Assembly: GCA_903832285.1 (NCBI GenBank)
Contig: CAILAY010000014.1
Coordinates: 1-36,044, forward strand
From: an uncultured beta proteobacterium
GTDB taxonomy: Bacteria; Pseudomonadota; Gammaproteobacteria; Burkholderiales; Burkholderiaceae_C
Reading direction: 5' to 3'
Length of the DNA stretch: 36,044 nucleotides
The notes under the pieces were generated by a model. That model was given only the letters and a program-made list of their open reading frames with translations. It was not told the DNA's origin and made no database searches. Position 1 is the stretch's first letter. Every line of letters starts with the position of its first letter. Below, piece by piece: positions 23,213-31,634 of the stretch. Both the position numbers and the translations under genes were made by a program.

Positions 23213-24925
23213 ATGCGCATCCTGCTGCTCACCCACGCCTTCAACAGCCTGACCCAGCGTCTGGGCGCCGAGTTGTCGCAGCGCGGGCACGAGATATCGA
23301 TCGAGTTCGACATCGCGGACTCGGTCACTGAAGAGGCCGTGGCGCTGTTTCGCCCGCATCTCATCGTCGCACCCTATCTGCGCCGCGCCATTCCTGAGTC
23401 GGTCTGGTCGCGCCATGTGTGTCTGATCGTGCACCCCGGCATTCCGGGTGATCGTGGCCCATCGGCGCTGGACTGGGCGATCCAGGAGGGCGTCGCCGAG
23501 TGGGGCGTGACGGTGCTGCAGGCCGAGGCCGAAATGGACGCGGGGCCGATCTGGGCGAGCACGAAGTTTCCCATGCGGCTGACGAAGAAATCCAGCGTCT
23601 ATCGAAACGAGGTGACACAAGCCGCGACCAGCGCGGTGCTGCAGGCGGTGCAGCGCTTCGAGTCGGGCGACTTCCTGCCGCAAGCGCTGGCGACCCTGTC
23701 CAACGTACACGGACGCTTGCGTCCGCTGATGAAACAGCAGCACCGCAGCCTGGATTGGCAGCGCGACGACAGCGCCACAGTGCTGCGCAAGATCCGCGCG
23801 GCCGACGGTTTTCCCGGCGTTGCCGACAGCCTGTTCGATCAGCCCTGTCATTTGTTCGACGCCTGGCCTGAAGCCACTTTGCGCGGCACGCCCGGCACGC
23901 TGATTGCGCGGCGCGAGACCGCAGTGCTGCGGGCCACGGTCGATGGTGCAGTCTGGATCGGGCACGCCAGGCAACCTGACGGCATCAAGCTGCCGGCCTC
24001 GCGGGCGTTCGTTGCCGAAGCGGCTGCGCTGCCGCAGGCGCCGCTGGACAACTGGTGGCGCATCGACAGGCCGACCTGGCAGGACATCGCCTACGAAGAA
24101 GTCGGCGCCGTGGGCTTCCTGCATTTCGAGTTCTACAACGGCGCCATGTCGAGCGCGCAATGCCTTCGATTGCAGGCGGCATTGGCTTGGGCCAGGCAGC
24201 GCCCCGTGCGGGTGCTGGTGCTCATGGGTGGCACCGATTTCTGGTCCAACGGCATCCATTTGAACGTGATCGAGGCGGCGAGTCTGAGCGGCGATTCCGC
24301 GGCGGACGAATCCTGGCGCAACATCAACGCCATGAACGATCTGACGCTGGAACTCCTCACCACCGAAAACCAGATTACGGTGGCGGCGCTGGCCGGCAAC
24401 ACCGGCGCGGGGGGCTGTTTTCTGGCGCGCGCCGCCGATCAGGTGTGGGCGCGCGAGGCCGTGATGCTGAATCCGCACTACAAGAACATGGGCAACCTCT
24501 ATGGCTCCGAATACTGGACCTACTCCTTGCCACGGCGCCTGGGCGGGGACGCAGCGCGCGCCATCATGCGCGACCGTCAACCGTTGACGGCGCAGCGTGC
24601 GCTGGAAATCGGTTTCAGCGACGTCTGCATGGTCGGTGATGTACCGGCGTTTCATCGTGCAGTGGCACAGCGCGCGGCGCAACTTGCGCAACAAGCCGAT
24701 TGGAGCGACCGCATCAACGCCAAGCGTGAAGCCCGCGCTCGCGACGAAGCGGCCAAACCCCTTGCCGTTTACCGCGCAGAAGAACTGGCGCAGATGCATA
24801 GAAACTTTTACGGTTTCGATCCGAGCTACCACGTGGCGCGTCATCACTTCGTGCGCAAGTCGCCGGCCTCATGGACGCCGCGCCATCTCGCGCACCATCG
24901 CGAACTGGGTTGGGTTGCACCATGA
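23213..24925 (+). CDS. hypX: HypX/HoxX, aerobic CO-ligand synthesis enzyme
   Basis: A 570-residue protein that supplies the active-site CO from a one-carbon formyl unit under aerobic conditions (family knowledge from Cupriavidus and Aquifex). The N-terminal half is a formyltetrahydrofolate-using transferase domain with HPGIPGDRGPSALDW near 79-93. The C-terminal half is an enoyl-CoA hydratase-like domain, including LNPHYKNMGNLYGSEYW. HypX is found in organisms that make hydrogenase in air, so it suggests aerobic or microaerobic growth on H2. It starts 10 bp after hypE and overlaps hoxA by 4 bases. No signal peptide is seen. Confidence 0.93.
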   Translation: MRILLLTHAFNSLTQRLGAELSQRGHEISIEFDIADSVTEEAVALFRPHLIVAPYLRRAIPESVWSRHVCLIVHPGIPGDRGPSALDWAIQEGVAEWGVTVLQAEAEMDAGPIWASTKFPMRLTKKSSVYRNEVTQAATSAVLQAVQRFESGDFLPQALATLSNVHGRLRPLMKQQHRSLDWQRDDSATVLRKIRAADGFPGVADSLFDQPCHLFDAWPEATLRGTPGTLIARRETAVLRATVDGAVWIGHARQPDGIKLPASRAFVAEAAALPQAPLDNWWRIDRPTWQDIAYEEVGAVGFLHFEFYNGAMSSAQCLRLQAALAWARQRPVRVLVLMGGTDFWSNGIHLNVIEAASLSGDSAADESWRNINAMNDLTLELLTTENQITVAALAGNTGAGGCFLARAADQVWAREAVMLNPHYKNMGNLYGSEYWTYSLPRRLGGDAARAIMRDRQPLTAQRALEIGFSDVCMVGDVPAFHRAVAQRAAQLAQQADWSDRINAKREARARDEAAKPLAVYRAEELAQMHRNFYGFDPSYHVARHHFVRKSPASWTPRHLAHHRELGWVAP

Positions 24926-26361
24926 GCACCCGCGCGCATTTGTCGGTGCTGGTGGTGGACGACGAGCAGCGTTCTCTGGAGACGTTGCGTCGCACGCTGG
25001 ACGACCACTTCAGCGTCTTCACCGCCGCCTCGGCCGACGAAGGGCTGGTCGTGATGGAGCGCGAGTTCGTGCAGATTGTGGTGTCGGATCAGCGCATGCC
25101 GGGCAGTTCGGGCGTGGAGTTTTTGCGCGGCGTGCGCGCCCGCTGGCCTGATACGGTGCGCCTGATCCTGTCGGGCTACACCGAGGCGCAGGACATCATC
25201 GCCGGCATCAATGAAGCGGGTATCTGGCAATACCTGCTCAAGCCATGGCATCCGGATCAATTGCTGCTGACGTTGCAAAGCGCGGCCGAGCTGTGGCGCC
25301 TGCAGCAGGAAAACCAGCGCCTGACGCTGGAGCTTCGCGCCAGCCCGGAGCATCTTGCGCTGCGCGTGGCGAACCTGAGGCTCAAGGCCAAGGCCCAGGC
25401 CGGATTCGACCGACTCACGCGAGCGAGCGACAGCCCCTTGAACGCCGTGTGCGCGCTGGCCGAAAAGATCGCACCGCACGACCTGCCGGTGTTGATCACG
25501 GGCGAGTCGGGCACCGGCAAGGAATTGCTGGCGCGCGCCATCCACTATGCGAGCGCGCGTGCCGAGCAGCCCTTCGTGGTGGAAAACTGCGGCGCCATGC
25601 CCGACACCTTGCTCGAGAGCGAGCTCTTCGGCCACAAGCGTGGCGCCTTCACCGGTGCCATCGAATCCCGCGTCGGCCTGTTCCAGCAGGCCGATGGCGG
25701 CACACTTTTTCTGGATGAGATCGGCGAGACCTCGGCCGCCTTTCAAGTCAAGCTGTTGCGCGTGCTGCAGGAGGGCGAGGTTCGGCCCGTGGGCAGCCCG
25801 CGCCCGGTGCCAGTGGACGTGCGCATCATCGCGGCCACAAACCGCAATCTCGAGGCCGACGTCGCCAGTGGGCGCTTTCGCGAAGACCTGTATTACCGCG
25901 TTGCCGGCATCACGCTCTACCTGCCAGCGCTGCGCGAGCGGCCGCAGGACATCGCCCCCATCGTCACGGAAATGCTCAAACGATCAGCGCTCACCGGGCG
26001 CAAGATGTCGGACCAGGCCATGCAGTGTCTGGAAGGGCACGCCTGGCCGGGCAATGTACGCGAGCTGCAAAACGAGGTTCGGCGTGCACTGGCGCTGGGC
26101 GACGGGCCGATGCTGGCGGCCGATCTGCTGTCTCCCCGGTTGCGGCAAGCGCCGAATCTTGGTGCCTTGGGCAGGGATGTCGCGGTAGAGGATTCTTCCC
26201 TGCTCAAGCATCAGTTGGAGCGGGTCGAAGCGCAACTGCTGCGCGCCGCGATGGCGCGCCACAAAGGCAACAAGACGCATGTTGCGGACGAACTCGGCTT
26301 GACCCGCGTGGGCCTGCGCATGAAGCTTGCGCGACTGGGACTGAGCGGCGACGTGAGCTAG
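24922..26361 (+). CDS. hoxA: NtrC-family H2-responsive activator HoxA
   Basis: A 479-residue response regulator that activates sigma-54 promoters. The receiver domain (about 8-120) has D13/D14, phospho-acceptor D56 (VVSDQRMPG) and K107. The AAA+ domain (about 165-400) has Walker A GESGTGKE (194-201), the sigma-54-contacting GAFTGA (241-246) and Walker [10 protein letters not shown] (261-269). A Fis-type helix-turn-helix is at the C-terminus ([21 protein letters not shown]). In Cupriavidus, HoxA is active when unphosphorylated and is switched off by HoxJ. ATG 24922 overlaps the hypX stop. The stop codon overlaps the convergent hoxJ stop in a shared CTAG. It is the likely activator of the sigma-54 promoters at 10439 and 10635. 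Confidence 0.94.
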   Translation: MSTRAHLSVLVVDDEQRSLETLRRTLDDHFSVFTAASADEGLVVMEREFVQIVVSDQRMPGSSGVEFLRGVRARWPDTVRLILSGYTEAQDIIAGINEAGIWQYLLKPWHPDQLLLTLQSAAELWRLQQENQRLTLELRASPEHLALRVANLRLKAKAQAGFDRLTRASDSPLNAVCALAEKIAPHDLPVLITGESGTGKELLARAIHYASARAEQPFVVENCGAMPDTLLESELFGHKRGAFTGAIESRVGLFQQADGGTLFLDEIGETSAAFQVKLLRVLQEGEVRPVGSPRPVPVDVRIIAATNRNLEADVASGRFREDLYYRVAGITLYLPALRERPQDIAPIVTEMLKRSALTGRKMSDQAMQCLEGHAWPGNVRELQNEVRRALALGDGPMLAADLLSPRLRQAPNLGALGRDVAVEDSSLLKHQLERVEAQLLRAAMARHKGNKTHVADELGLTRVGLRMKLARLGLSGDVS

Positions 26362-27710
26362 CGGTCCGTCGTCAGCGGCAGGCTCAGCGTGAACTGCGCG
26401 CCGCCCTGCGGCAGATTTTCCGCGCCGAGTTGGCCGCCGTGCTGCTCAACGATGCCGTAGCTGATGGACAGACCCAGGCCCGTGCCTTTTCCTACCGGTT
26501 TGGTGGTGAAAAAAGGATCGAAGATGCGCGACAAATGCTCTGGCGCGATGCCGGGGCCGTTGTCGGTAAAACGCAAGTGAGCCCTGCCGTCGTCGCACTC
26601 CAGCGTGATCCGCAACTGTGGTGTTTTGGCGCCACCGGTGATGGCGGCATCGTAGGCATTCTGGATCAGGTTCATCAGCACTTGCAGCAACTGCCCGGCA
26701 TTGCCGCTGACGTAGCAATCGGCACCGCGTGACCATTGAATTGCAAATCCGGGTGCCGTGCCCTTCTTCACCCAATGGCTGGCCCGTTCCACGACGGCGT
26801 TGAGCTCCACCGGCGCAACCTCCTCGCGCACCACCGCCGAGAAGCGCTTCAGGCCGCTCACAATGTCGGCCGTGCGCTGTGCGCCTTCCGTCGTGCCGTC
26901 CAGCAGGGACGGCAGATCCTTCACCATGTAGTCGATGCGCAGTTCCTCGCGCAGCGCCTGCACCTCGGACGGCAGTTCGAGTTGGTGCACCGCTTCCAGG
27001 TAGCGGTTAAGACGCGCACCATAGCGCTGCAGGACGTGCACGTTGCCCAGCACAAAACTGATCGGGTTATTGAGTTCGTGCGCCACACCCGCCACGAGAC
27101 GACCCAGGGACGCCATCTTTTCCGAATGCAGCAATTGCTGCTGGGCCTGCTTGAGCGCCTCATGCGCCTCACGCAACTGCTGGTAGGCACGCTTGAGTTC
27201 ACCCATGGGGCGGCCCACGAGTACGCGTCCCACCTGGCGCCCCGCGCTGTTACGTCGTGGCGTGCAGTTCAGATCGACCGCGACCGCAAGTCCGTCGGCG
27301 CCACGCAGGTTGATCTCCACCACTGTGCCCTCGCGCGATGACGAGTGGTACATCGCCAGATGCCAGCGTTTCACACTCTCGGGATCTGCCAGCAGGGACA
27401 GTACCGGCGTGCCCTTGAGCGACTCCTCGCTGCCACCGACGAGTTCGCACAGGGCTGCATTCGTTTCTTCGATCAGCCCGTCCTGACTGCAGGCAATCAG
27501 CACGTCGCTCATGGCCGAGAGCAGACTGAAGATGAACTGCTGCGACTGTTCCAACTGCGCGTTTTTTTCTTCCAGCTCGATCTCGTCGGTCACGAGCTTG
27601 GAGTAGACCTCGTCCATCTTGTGAATCACGTCCAGCCAGGTCGCTTCATCCACGCCGTCGAGAGCGTCGACACTCAGGTGTTGCAGCGGTGAGGCGGGTG
27701 GAACCGGCAT
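26358..27710 (-). CDS. hoxJ: H2-signalling histidine kinase HoxJ
   Basis: A 450-residue soluble sensor kinase without membrane segments. It has a PAS domain at about 55-165 and a short coiled linker. The HisKA block LGRLVAGVAHELNNPISFV has phospho-acceptor H211. The HATPase domain has NLIQNAYDA, DNGPGIAPEHLSRIFDPFFTT and an intact G-box GKGTGLGLSISYG. In Cupriavidus, HoxJ binds HoxBC, which inhibits its kinase activity in H2; HoxA is its target. The ATG at 27710 gives MPVPPAS and lies 16 bp after the hoxC stop. The longer frame back to 27920 overlaps hoxC and is rejected. The gene is convergent with hoxA, with overlapping stop codons. Confidence 0.93.
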   Translation of the reverse strand: MPVPPASPLQHLSVDALDGVDEATWLDVIHKMDEVYSKLVTDEIELEEKNAQLEQSQQFIFSLLSAMSDVLIACSQDGLIEETNAALCELVGGSEESLKGTPVLSLLADPESVKRWHLAMYHSSSREGTVVEINLRGADGLAVAVDLNCTPRRNSAGRQVGRVLVGRPMGELKRAYQQLREAHEALKQAQQQLLHSEKMASLGRLVAGVAHELNNPISFVLGNVHVLQRYGARLNRYLEAVHQLELPSEVQALREELRIDYMVKDLPSLLDGTTEGAQRTADIVSGLKRFSAVVREEVAPVELNAVVERASHWVKKGTAPGFAIQWSRGADCYVSGNAGQLLQVLMNLIQNAYDAAITGGAKTPQLRITLECDDGRAHLRFTDNGPGIAPEHLSRIFDPFFTTKPVGKGTGLGLSISYGIVEQHGGQLGAENLPQGGAQFTLSLPLTTDR

Positions 27711-27726
27711 GATCTGAAATCCGCTT

Positions 27727-29214
27727 TCAATGCACGGTGCAGACCATGCACGGATCGAAGGAGCGCACGATGTGTTGCACCGCCACGCTGGTGCCGACGC
27801 CCTCGGTGGTGTCGTCCAGCGGCGCGCCGACCAGCGCGGCTTCGAGTGCGCCGGGTGTCCCTTCGGTGTCGCGCGGCGAGAAGTTCCAGCTTGTCGGTGC
27901 GACGATCTGGTAATGGGCAATGCGCCCGCGCTCGATTCGCAGCCAGTGGCCCAGGGCGCCGCGTGCCGCCTCCGTCAGACCGATGCCCTGCGCCTGTTCC
28001 GGCATGACCTGCACCTGATGGAACGGCTCGCCCGGCTGCAAGGCCACGAGCCACTGTTCCATCAGCGGCACAATGCGGGCCAGTTCTACCAGCCGCGCCA
28101 GCACGCGGGTGTAGACACTGCCGCCATGCTTGGCGCAAGCGGCGCGGATCAAGGGCTGACCCGCCACCAGTTGGCGTGCGATGGCCCCGGTCTCGATCAC
28201 CTTGCCCGCCAGCCGTGGAGCCTTGTTCCAGGTGTAGGCGCCGACCTTATCGGGCTCGGGTTGGGTGATGCCCGCCATGGGGTGCAGCGGCTCGCCGCTC
28301 GGCCCTGCGGACAACCAGGCGTGGCGCATGTCTTCCGTGATCTGGCCCGGGTCCAGCGCCAGGCGCTGCTCCAGTCCATCATCCCATACCCCCGGCTCCA
28401 GCGCATGCGATCCGTCGCTCTGGGCGTAAGCGCCGTAGCTGAGGTAGCGCCCGGGGCCCGCGCCCAACCGCGCCAGGCCGACATCGGATGAGATGTCCAG
28501 GAACAGGGCGAGATCGCTATCCTTGGCGCGCGCGCTCCAGGCATCGAGCGCTGCCAGACTGTCGAGCGCGGCCACCTCTTCCAGCGCGCTGCCGTACAAG
28601 GTCTGTTCCAGGAAGGCGCGCATCTCACGCAGGCGCACCATCAATCTGATTTTCTCGGCGGCTTCGATCGCGCGGGACGTTCCGCCCGGCATCACAGCGC
28701 CGGTATGTGGCCACTTGCCTCCCAGATTTCCCATCAGTTCCAGCCAGCGAGCCCGCGCTGCCAACGCCGCCCGGTTGTGCTCGCCGCTGGCACTGGCGCC
28801 GCCGACCACAGGTGCAAAACGCCGCTGGGCTTCAGTGTGCCAGCGGCGCGCGGAATAAATGCTGCGCGTAAAGTCCGGCATGAAAAAGAGGTAGAAATGC
28901 GCCAGATGATCAGCCAGGTTTTCGCAGGCGAGCATCAGGTTGATGGCGTGCACTCCGTTGGGCGGGACCTCGACGCCCGAGGCATCGGCCAGGGCACGGG
29001 CCGCCGCCACCGACTGCGAGACCGAGCAAATGCCGCAAATGCGCGGCGCGATCGTGAGTGCGTCCATGGCATCGCGGCCGTTCAGCATGCCCTCGAAACC
29101 CCGGTACATGGGCGCGTTTACGCGCGCCTCCAGCACGCGGCCATCGGCCACCTCCAACTGGACCTCAAGGTCGCCTTCGACGCGGTTAAAGGGTCCGAGG
29201 ATCAGTCGCGTCAT
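27727..29214 (-). CDS. hoxC: Regulatory (H2-sensing) hydrogenase large subunit HoxC
   Basis: A 495-residue NiFe subunit of the sensor hydrogenase (group 2b). NiFe ligands are RICGICSVSQS (C60, C63) and DPCMVCTVH at the very end. The protein stops at that histidine, so there is no tail and no protease is needed, a hallmark of regulatory hydrogenases. I62 and F110 match the two bulky gas-channel residues reported to keep oxygen out of the Cupriavidus sensor. The N-terminal LGPFNRVEGDLEV is typical. It starts 2 bp after hoxB. The low-rate enzyme reports H2 to HoxJ and is not an energy-yielding hydrogenase. Confidence 0.95.
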   Translation of the reverse strand: MTRLILGPFNRVEGDLEVQLEVADGRVLEARVNAPMYRGFEGMLNGRDAMDALTIAPRICGICSVSQSVAAARALADASGVEVPPNGVHAINLMLACENLADHLAHFYLFFMPDFTRSIYSARRWHTEAQRRFAPVVGGASASGEHNRAALAARARWLELMGNLGGKWPHTGAVMPGGTSRAIEAAEKIRLMVRLREMRAFLEQTLYGSALEEVAALDSLAALDAWSARAKDSDLALFLDISSDVGLARLGAGPGRYLSYGAYAQSDGSHALEPGVWDDGLEQRLALDPGQITEDMRHAWLSAGPSGEPLHPMAGITQPEPDKVGAYTWNKAPRLAGKVIETGAIARQLVAGQPLIRAACAKHGGSVYTRVLARLVELARIVPLMEQWLVALQPGEPFHQVQVMPEQAQGIGLTEAARGALGHWLRIERGRIAHYQIVAPTSWNFSPRDTEGTPGALEAALVGAPLDDTTEGVGTSVAVQHIVRSFDPCMVCTVH

Positions 29215-29216
29215 GT

Positions 29217-30218
29217 CTATCGCAGCCCCGTCTTGCGCGAAACTGGAGGCAGCACCACGTGGTCGCTACCGGCATTCTTCTTCACGCGTTTTGGCGTGGC
29301 GCTCTTGGAGAGCGAGGCCAGCGCCACGAACCAGGCCTTGGGCATGTCGGTGGGCAGCCCAATGGGAATACCGGCGAGCTTGGGCGTGACGTGAAACCCG
29401 TGCCCGGGGTTCTGAAATCCGGGTTCGGTGCAACTGATGCAGGCGAAACCCGCACGCGTGCAGGACCCTTCGCCGTTCCACAGCCGGGTGTTGCAATCGG
29501 CGTGTGCCTGCGTGCCCTTGCAACCCATGTTTTCCATGGTGCAACCCAGGTCCGAGGGTTTGACGGCGCTGGCCTTGTATTCGTAATACTCGTTGCGCGT
29601 GCAGCCGTGGTGCACCAGACGATCAGCATAGCAACGGGGTCGACCCAGCGGGTCCAGATCATCCTGCACAAGGTCGCCAGCAGCCAGCGCCATGAGCGTG
29701 TCCGTGACCCAGCCAGGGTGCGTGGGGCAGCCCGCGACGTTGATCACGGGGAGGCCATCGAGGCCGCGAAACCCGGCACCTAAAAGGCCACCCGGGCGGT
29801 CGTCGTCCCACTGTAAACCGCAGGCCTCGGTGGCATTGCTCCCGGTTGCCGTAACGCCGCCCCAAGCCGCGCAACTGCCCACCGCCAGCACATGCCTGGC
29901 CACGGAGGACAGGCGCCGCACCCATTCGATCATGGGCATTCCGGTGCCGGCCAGAACATGAAAACGGCCGCTCCCGTTGGGGCCGCGCAGCATCGCACCT
30001 TCAATGCACAGCGCGTCCAGGCGAATGCGCCGCGACAGGCAGTCCTCCAACAGGCGCGGCAAGCCCGGCCCCTCGTCCAGCGACAGCGCCGGATGCCACA
30101 GCAATTCGACGCCGTTGTTGCGCAGCAGAGCACCGAAATCGGGTGTGTCGGCGCACAGCAGGGACATGCTGCAGCCCCCGCAACCACCCGCCTGCAGCCA
30201 CAACACATTCAAACCCAT
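29217..30218 (-). CDS. hoxB: Regulatory hydrogenase small subunit HoxB
   Basis: A 333-residue Fe-S small subunit of the H2 sensor. The proximal cluster starts AGGCGGCSMS (C13, C16), with further ligands in VGSCAAWGG and VAGCPTHPG. Medial and distal cluster cysteines are in HHGCTRNEYYEYKAS, MGCKGTQAHADCN and FACISCTEP. There is no Tat signal, so the sensor is cytoplasmic. The basic C-terminal extension (TPKRVKKNAG ... SRKTGLR) is the region that in Cupriavidus docks HoxJ. The ATG at 30218 has AAGGAG 5-6 bases upstream; the upstream in-frame ATG at 30257 lacks support. It is transcribed as hoxB-hoxC-hoxJ, 104 bp after hoxV. Confidence 0.94.
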   Translation of the reverse strand: MGLNVLWLQAGGCGGCSMSLLCADTPDFGALLRNNGVELLWHPALSLDEGPGLPRLLEDCLSRRIRLDALCIEGAMLRGPNGSGRFHVLAGTGMPMIEWVRRLSSVARHVLAVGSCAAWGGVTATGSNATEACGLQWDDDRPGGLLGAGFRGLDGLPVINVAGCPTHPGWVTDTLMALAAGDLVQDDLDPLGRPRCYADRLVHHGCTRNEYYEYKASAVKPSDLGCTMENMGCKGTQAHADCNTRLWNGEGSCTRAGFACISCTEPGFQNPGHGFHVTPKLAGIPIGLPTDMPKAWFVALASLSKSATPKRVKKNAGSDHVVLPPVSRKTGLR

Positions 30219-30322
30219 CGCATCTCCTTCCAGAAACGCCGTAGCCGAGGCGGCCACGCGCCATGGTAACTGGGATCGCCGCTGAAGATCGAGGTCACTA
30301 TCTACCCGCCGGACAAATGCCC

Positions 30323-31486
30323 TCAGGCGCCAACGCCCGCCCCGGTGGCGCCGGATTGCACGGTGCAGGCAACGCAGGGGTCAAAGGCCGCTGCCAGCGT
30401 TTGTGCCACCGCGGTGGCCGCCGTCGGCAAGTCCGAAACGGCCCGGGACAACGCACCGTCGGGATGGAAATTCCACTCCGTCGGAGCCAGCACGCGATAG
30501 TCTAGAACGGCGCCCTGGCCGTCAAGCCGTACCCAATGAAGCAGCAGTCCGCGGGCCATCTCGCACCAGGCCAGCGCCTGTCCTTCGGCCAGTCGCAGGG
30601 CGCCGCAAGACAGCAGCGGCGCACCGTCCAATCCCGCGTTGCCCGGCTCGACCGCGGCGATCTCCACCAGTTCCATCCAACGCGCGCTTGAGCGGGTCCA
30701 TGCGCTGTGCTGCGCCTTCCTGTCCTGGTGACGCAGTCGCGTCCAGGGGCCCGTTTCGGCGCATCGACCGTCCCAGGTTGGCCGCTGTGCAAAATCGCCC
30801 ACATCCACCAGCTGTTGCGCCAGTTCGCGCAATCGTGCGTGCTGCAGCGCGGGGGTCGCGTCCAGCAAGTCCAGGCTGCGCATCGGTGGCGTCAGATGAT
30901 GGGCCAGCGCATGCCAGTGCGCCATGCAGCGTGCGGGAAGCAGATGCGGTGCCTGCATGACGCACCAACCAGCCAGCACGTCCGGGTCGCGATGCACCGG
31001 CAACCAGCGGGACGCGGGTTCGCACAGCACGCTGCTCTCCAGCCAGGTGCGCAGCTTCGCCAGCGCCTCCCACGCCGTCGCGGCATCCGTTCCCGCAGGG
31101 TTTCCCACCAAAGCCACAGGACAGCTGCGCAGCCAGCCCAGCATGTGCGCCGTGGGGATTTTTTCCGGCAGTCGCTGCGGCCAGTCCAGCGCGATGCTGC
31201 GCAGGTGGTCGCGTGCCGTCTCCAGCAGGAGCGTCGCCAGCGGCGGCAGAACTGGCGACTGGCCTCGCTGCGCGCTTTCCATTGCCATTTCGGCAGCACG
31301 TCGATGCGCGTGCGCGCACAGGGTGAACACGCTGGTCAATGTGCGGCCGACCTGCGCGCCACTCTGGCCCCGCAGCAAACGACCCAGGCGCCCGGCACCC
31401 AGCACCGGACGCAGGCCCACAATGCCGGGCTGCATGCCGGGGCGCAACTGGTACTGGCCGCTTAACGTCAATGAACTAACTTCCAT
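30323..31486 (-). CDS. hoxV: HoxV/HupK-type scaffold, degenerate large-subunit homologue
   Basis: A 387-residue protein related to hydrogenase large subunits but lacking the first cysteine pair. Where the enzymes have CxxC it reads TLCAHAHRR (C57, H59, H61). The C-terminal pair FDPCVACTVQ (C371, C374) is kept, with Gln where the enzymes have His, then a short Gly/Ala tail. This is the HupK/HoxV pattern: a scaffold on which the Fe(CN)2CO unit is held before transfer (family knowledge). The middle, about 60-330, is weakly conserved. The start at ATG 31486 has a poor ribosome-binding site, so a later start is possible. It lies upstream of hoxBCJ. Calling it hoxV rather than hupK is a judgement. 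Confidence 0.8.
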   Translation of the reverse strand: MEVSSLTLSGQYQLRPGMQPGIVGLRPVLGAGRLGRLLRGQSGAQVGRTLTSVFTLCAHAHRRAAEMAMESAQRGQSPVLPPLATLLLETARDHLRSIALDWPQRLPEKIPTAHMLGWLRSCPVALVGNPAGTDAATAWEALAKLRTWLESSVLCEPASRWLPVHRDPDVLAGWCVMQAPHLLPARCMAHWHALAHHLTPPMRSLDLLDATPALQHARLRELAQQLVDVGDFAQRPTWDGRCAETGPWTRLRHQDRKAQHSAWTRSSARWMELVEIAAVEPGNAGLDGAPLLSCGALRLAEGQALAWCEMARGLLLHWVRLDGQGAVLDYRVLAPTEWNFHPDGALSRAVSDLPTAATAVAQTLAAAFDPCVACTVQSGATGAGVGA

Positions 31487-31634
31487 GACTCGAATCGCTA
31501 CGCGGGCGAGGCTTGAAATTTGGTTGATGCCAGGGTTTGACGGTGTTGTTCATGGTGGACGCGGCCGGATGCTGAAGTGTAGTTGTCTGCCCTCCGCGAC
31601 CGGCAGAGCAGCGCGGCCGTAGCACAATCCCCCC

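Noticed and set aside
23054-24847. 597-codon open frame on the minus strand across hypE and hypX.
   Set aside because: Antisense shadow of conserved genes, His/Arg-rich, with no recognisable domain.
30323-31486. Possible fourth active hydrogenase large subunit.
   Set aside because: The first cysteine pair needed to bind the NiFe centre is missing and no small subunit partner is adjacent; a HoxV/HupK scaffold fits better.
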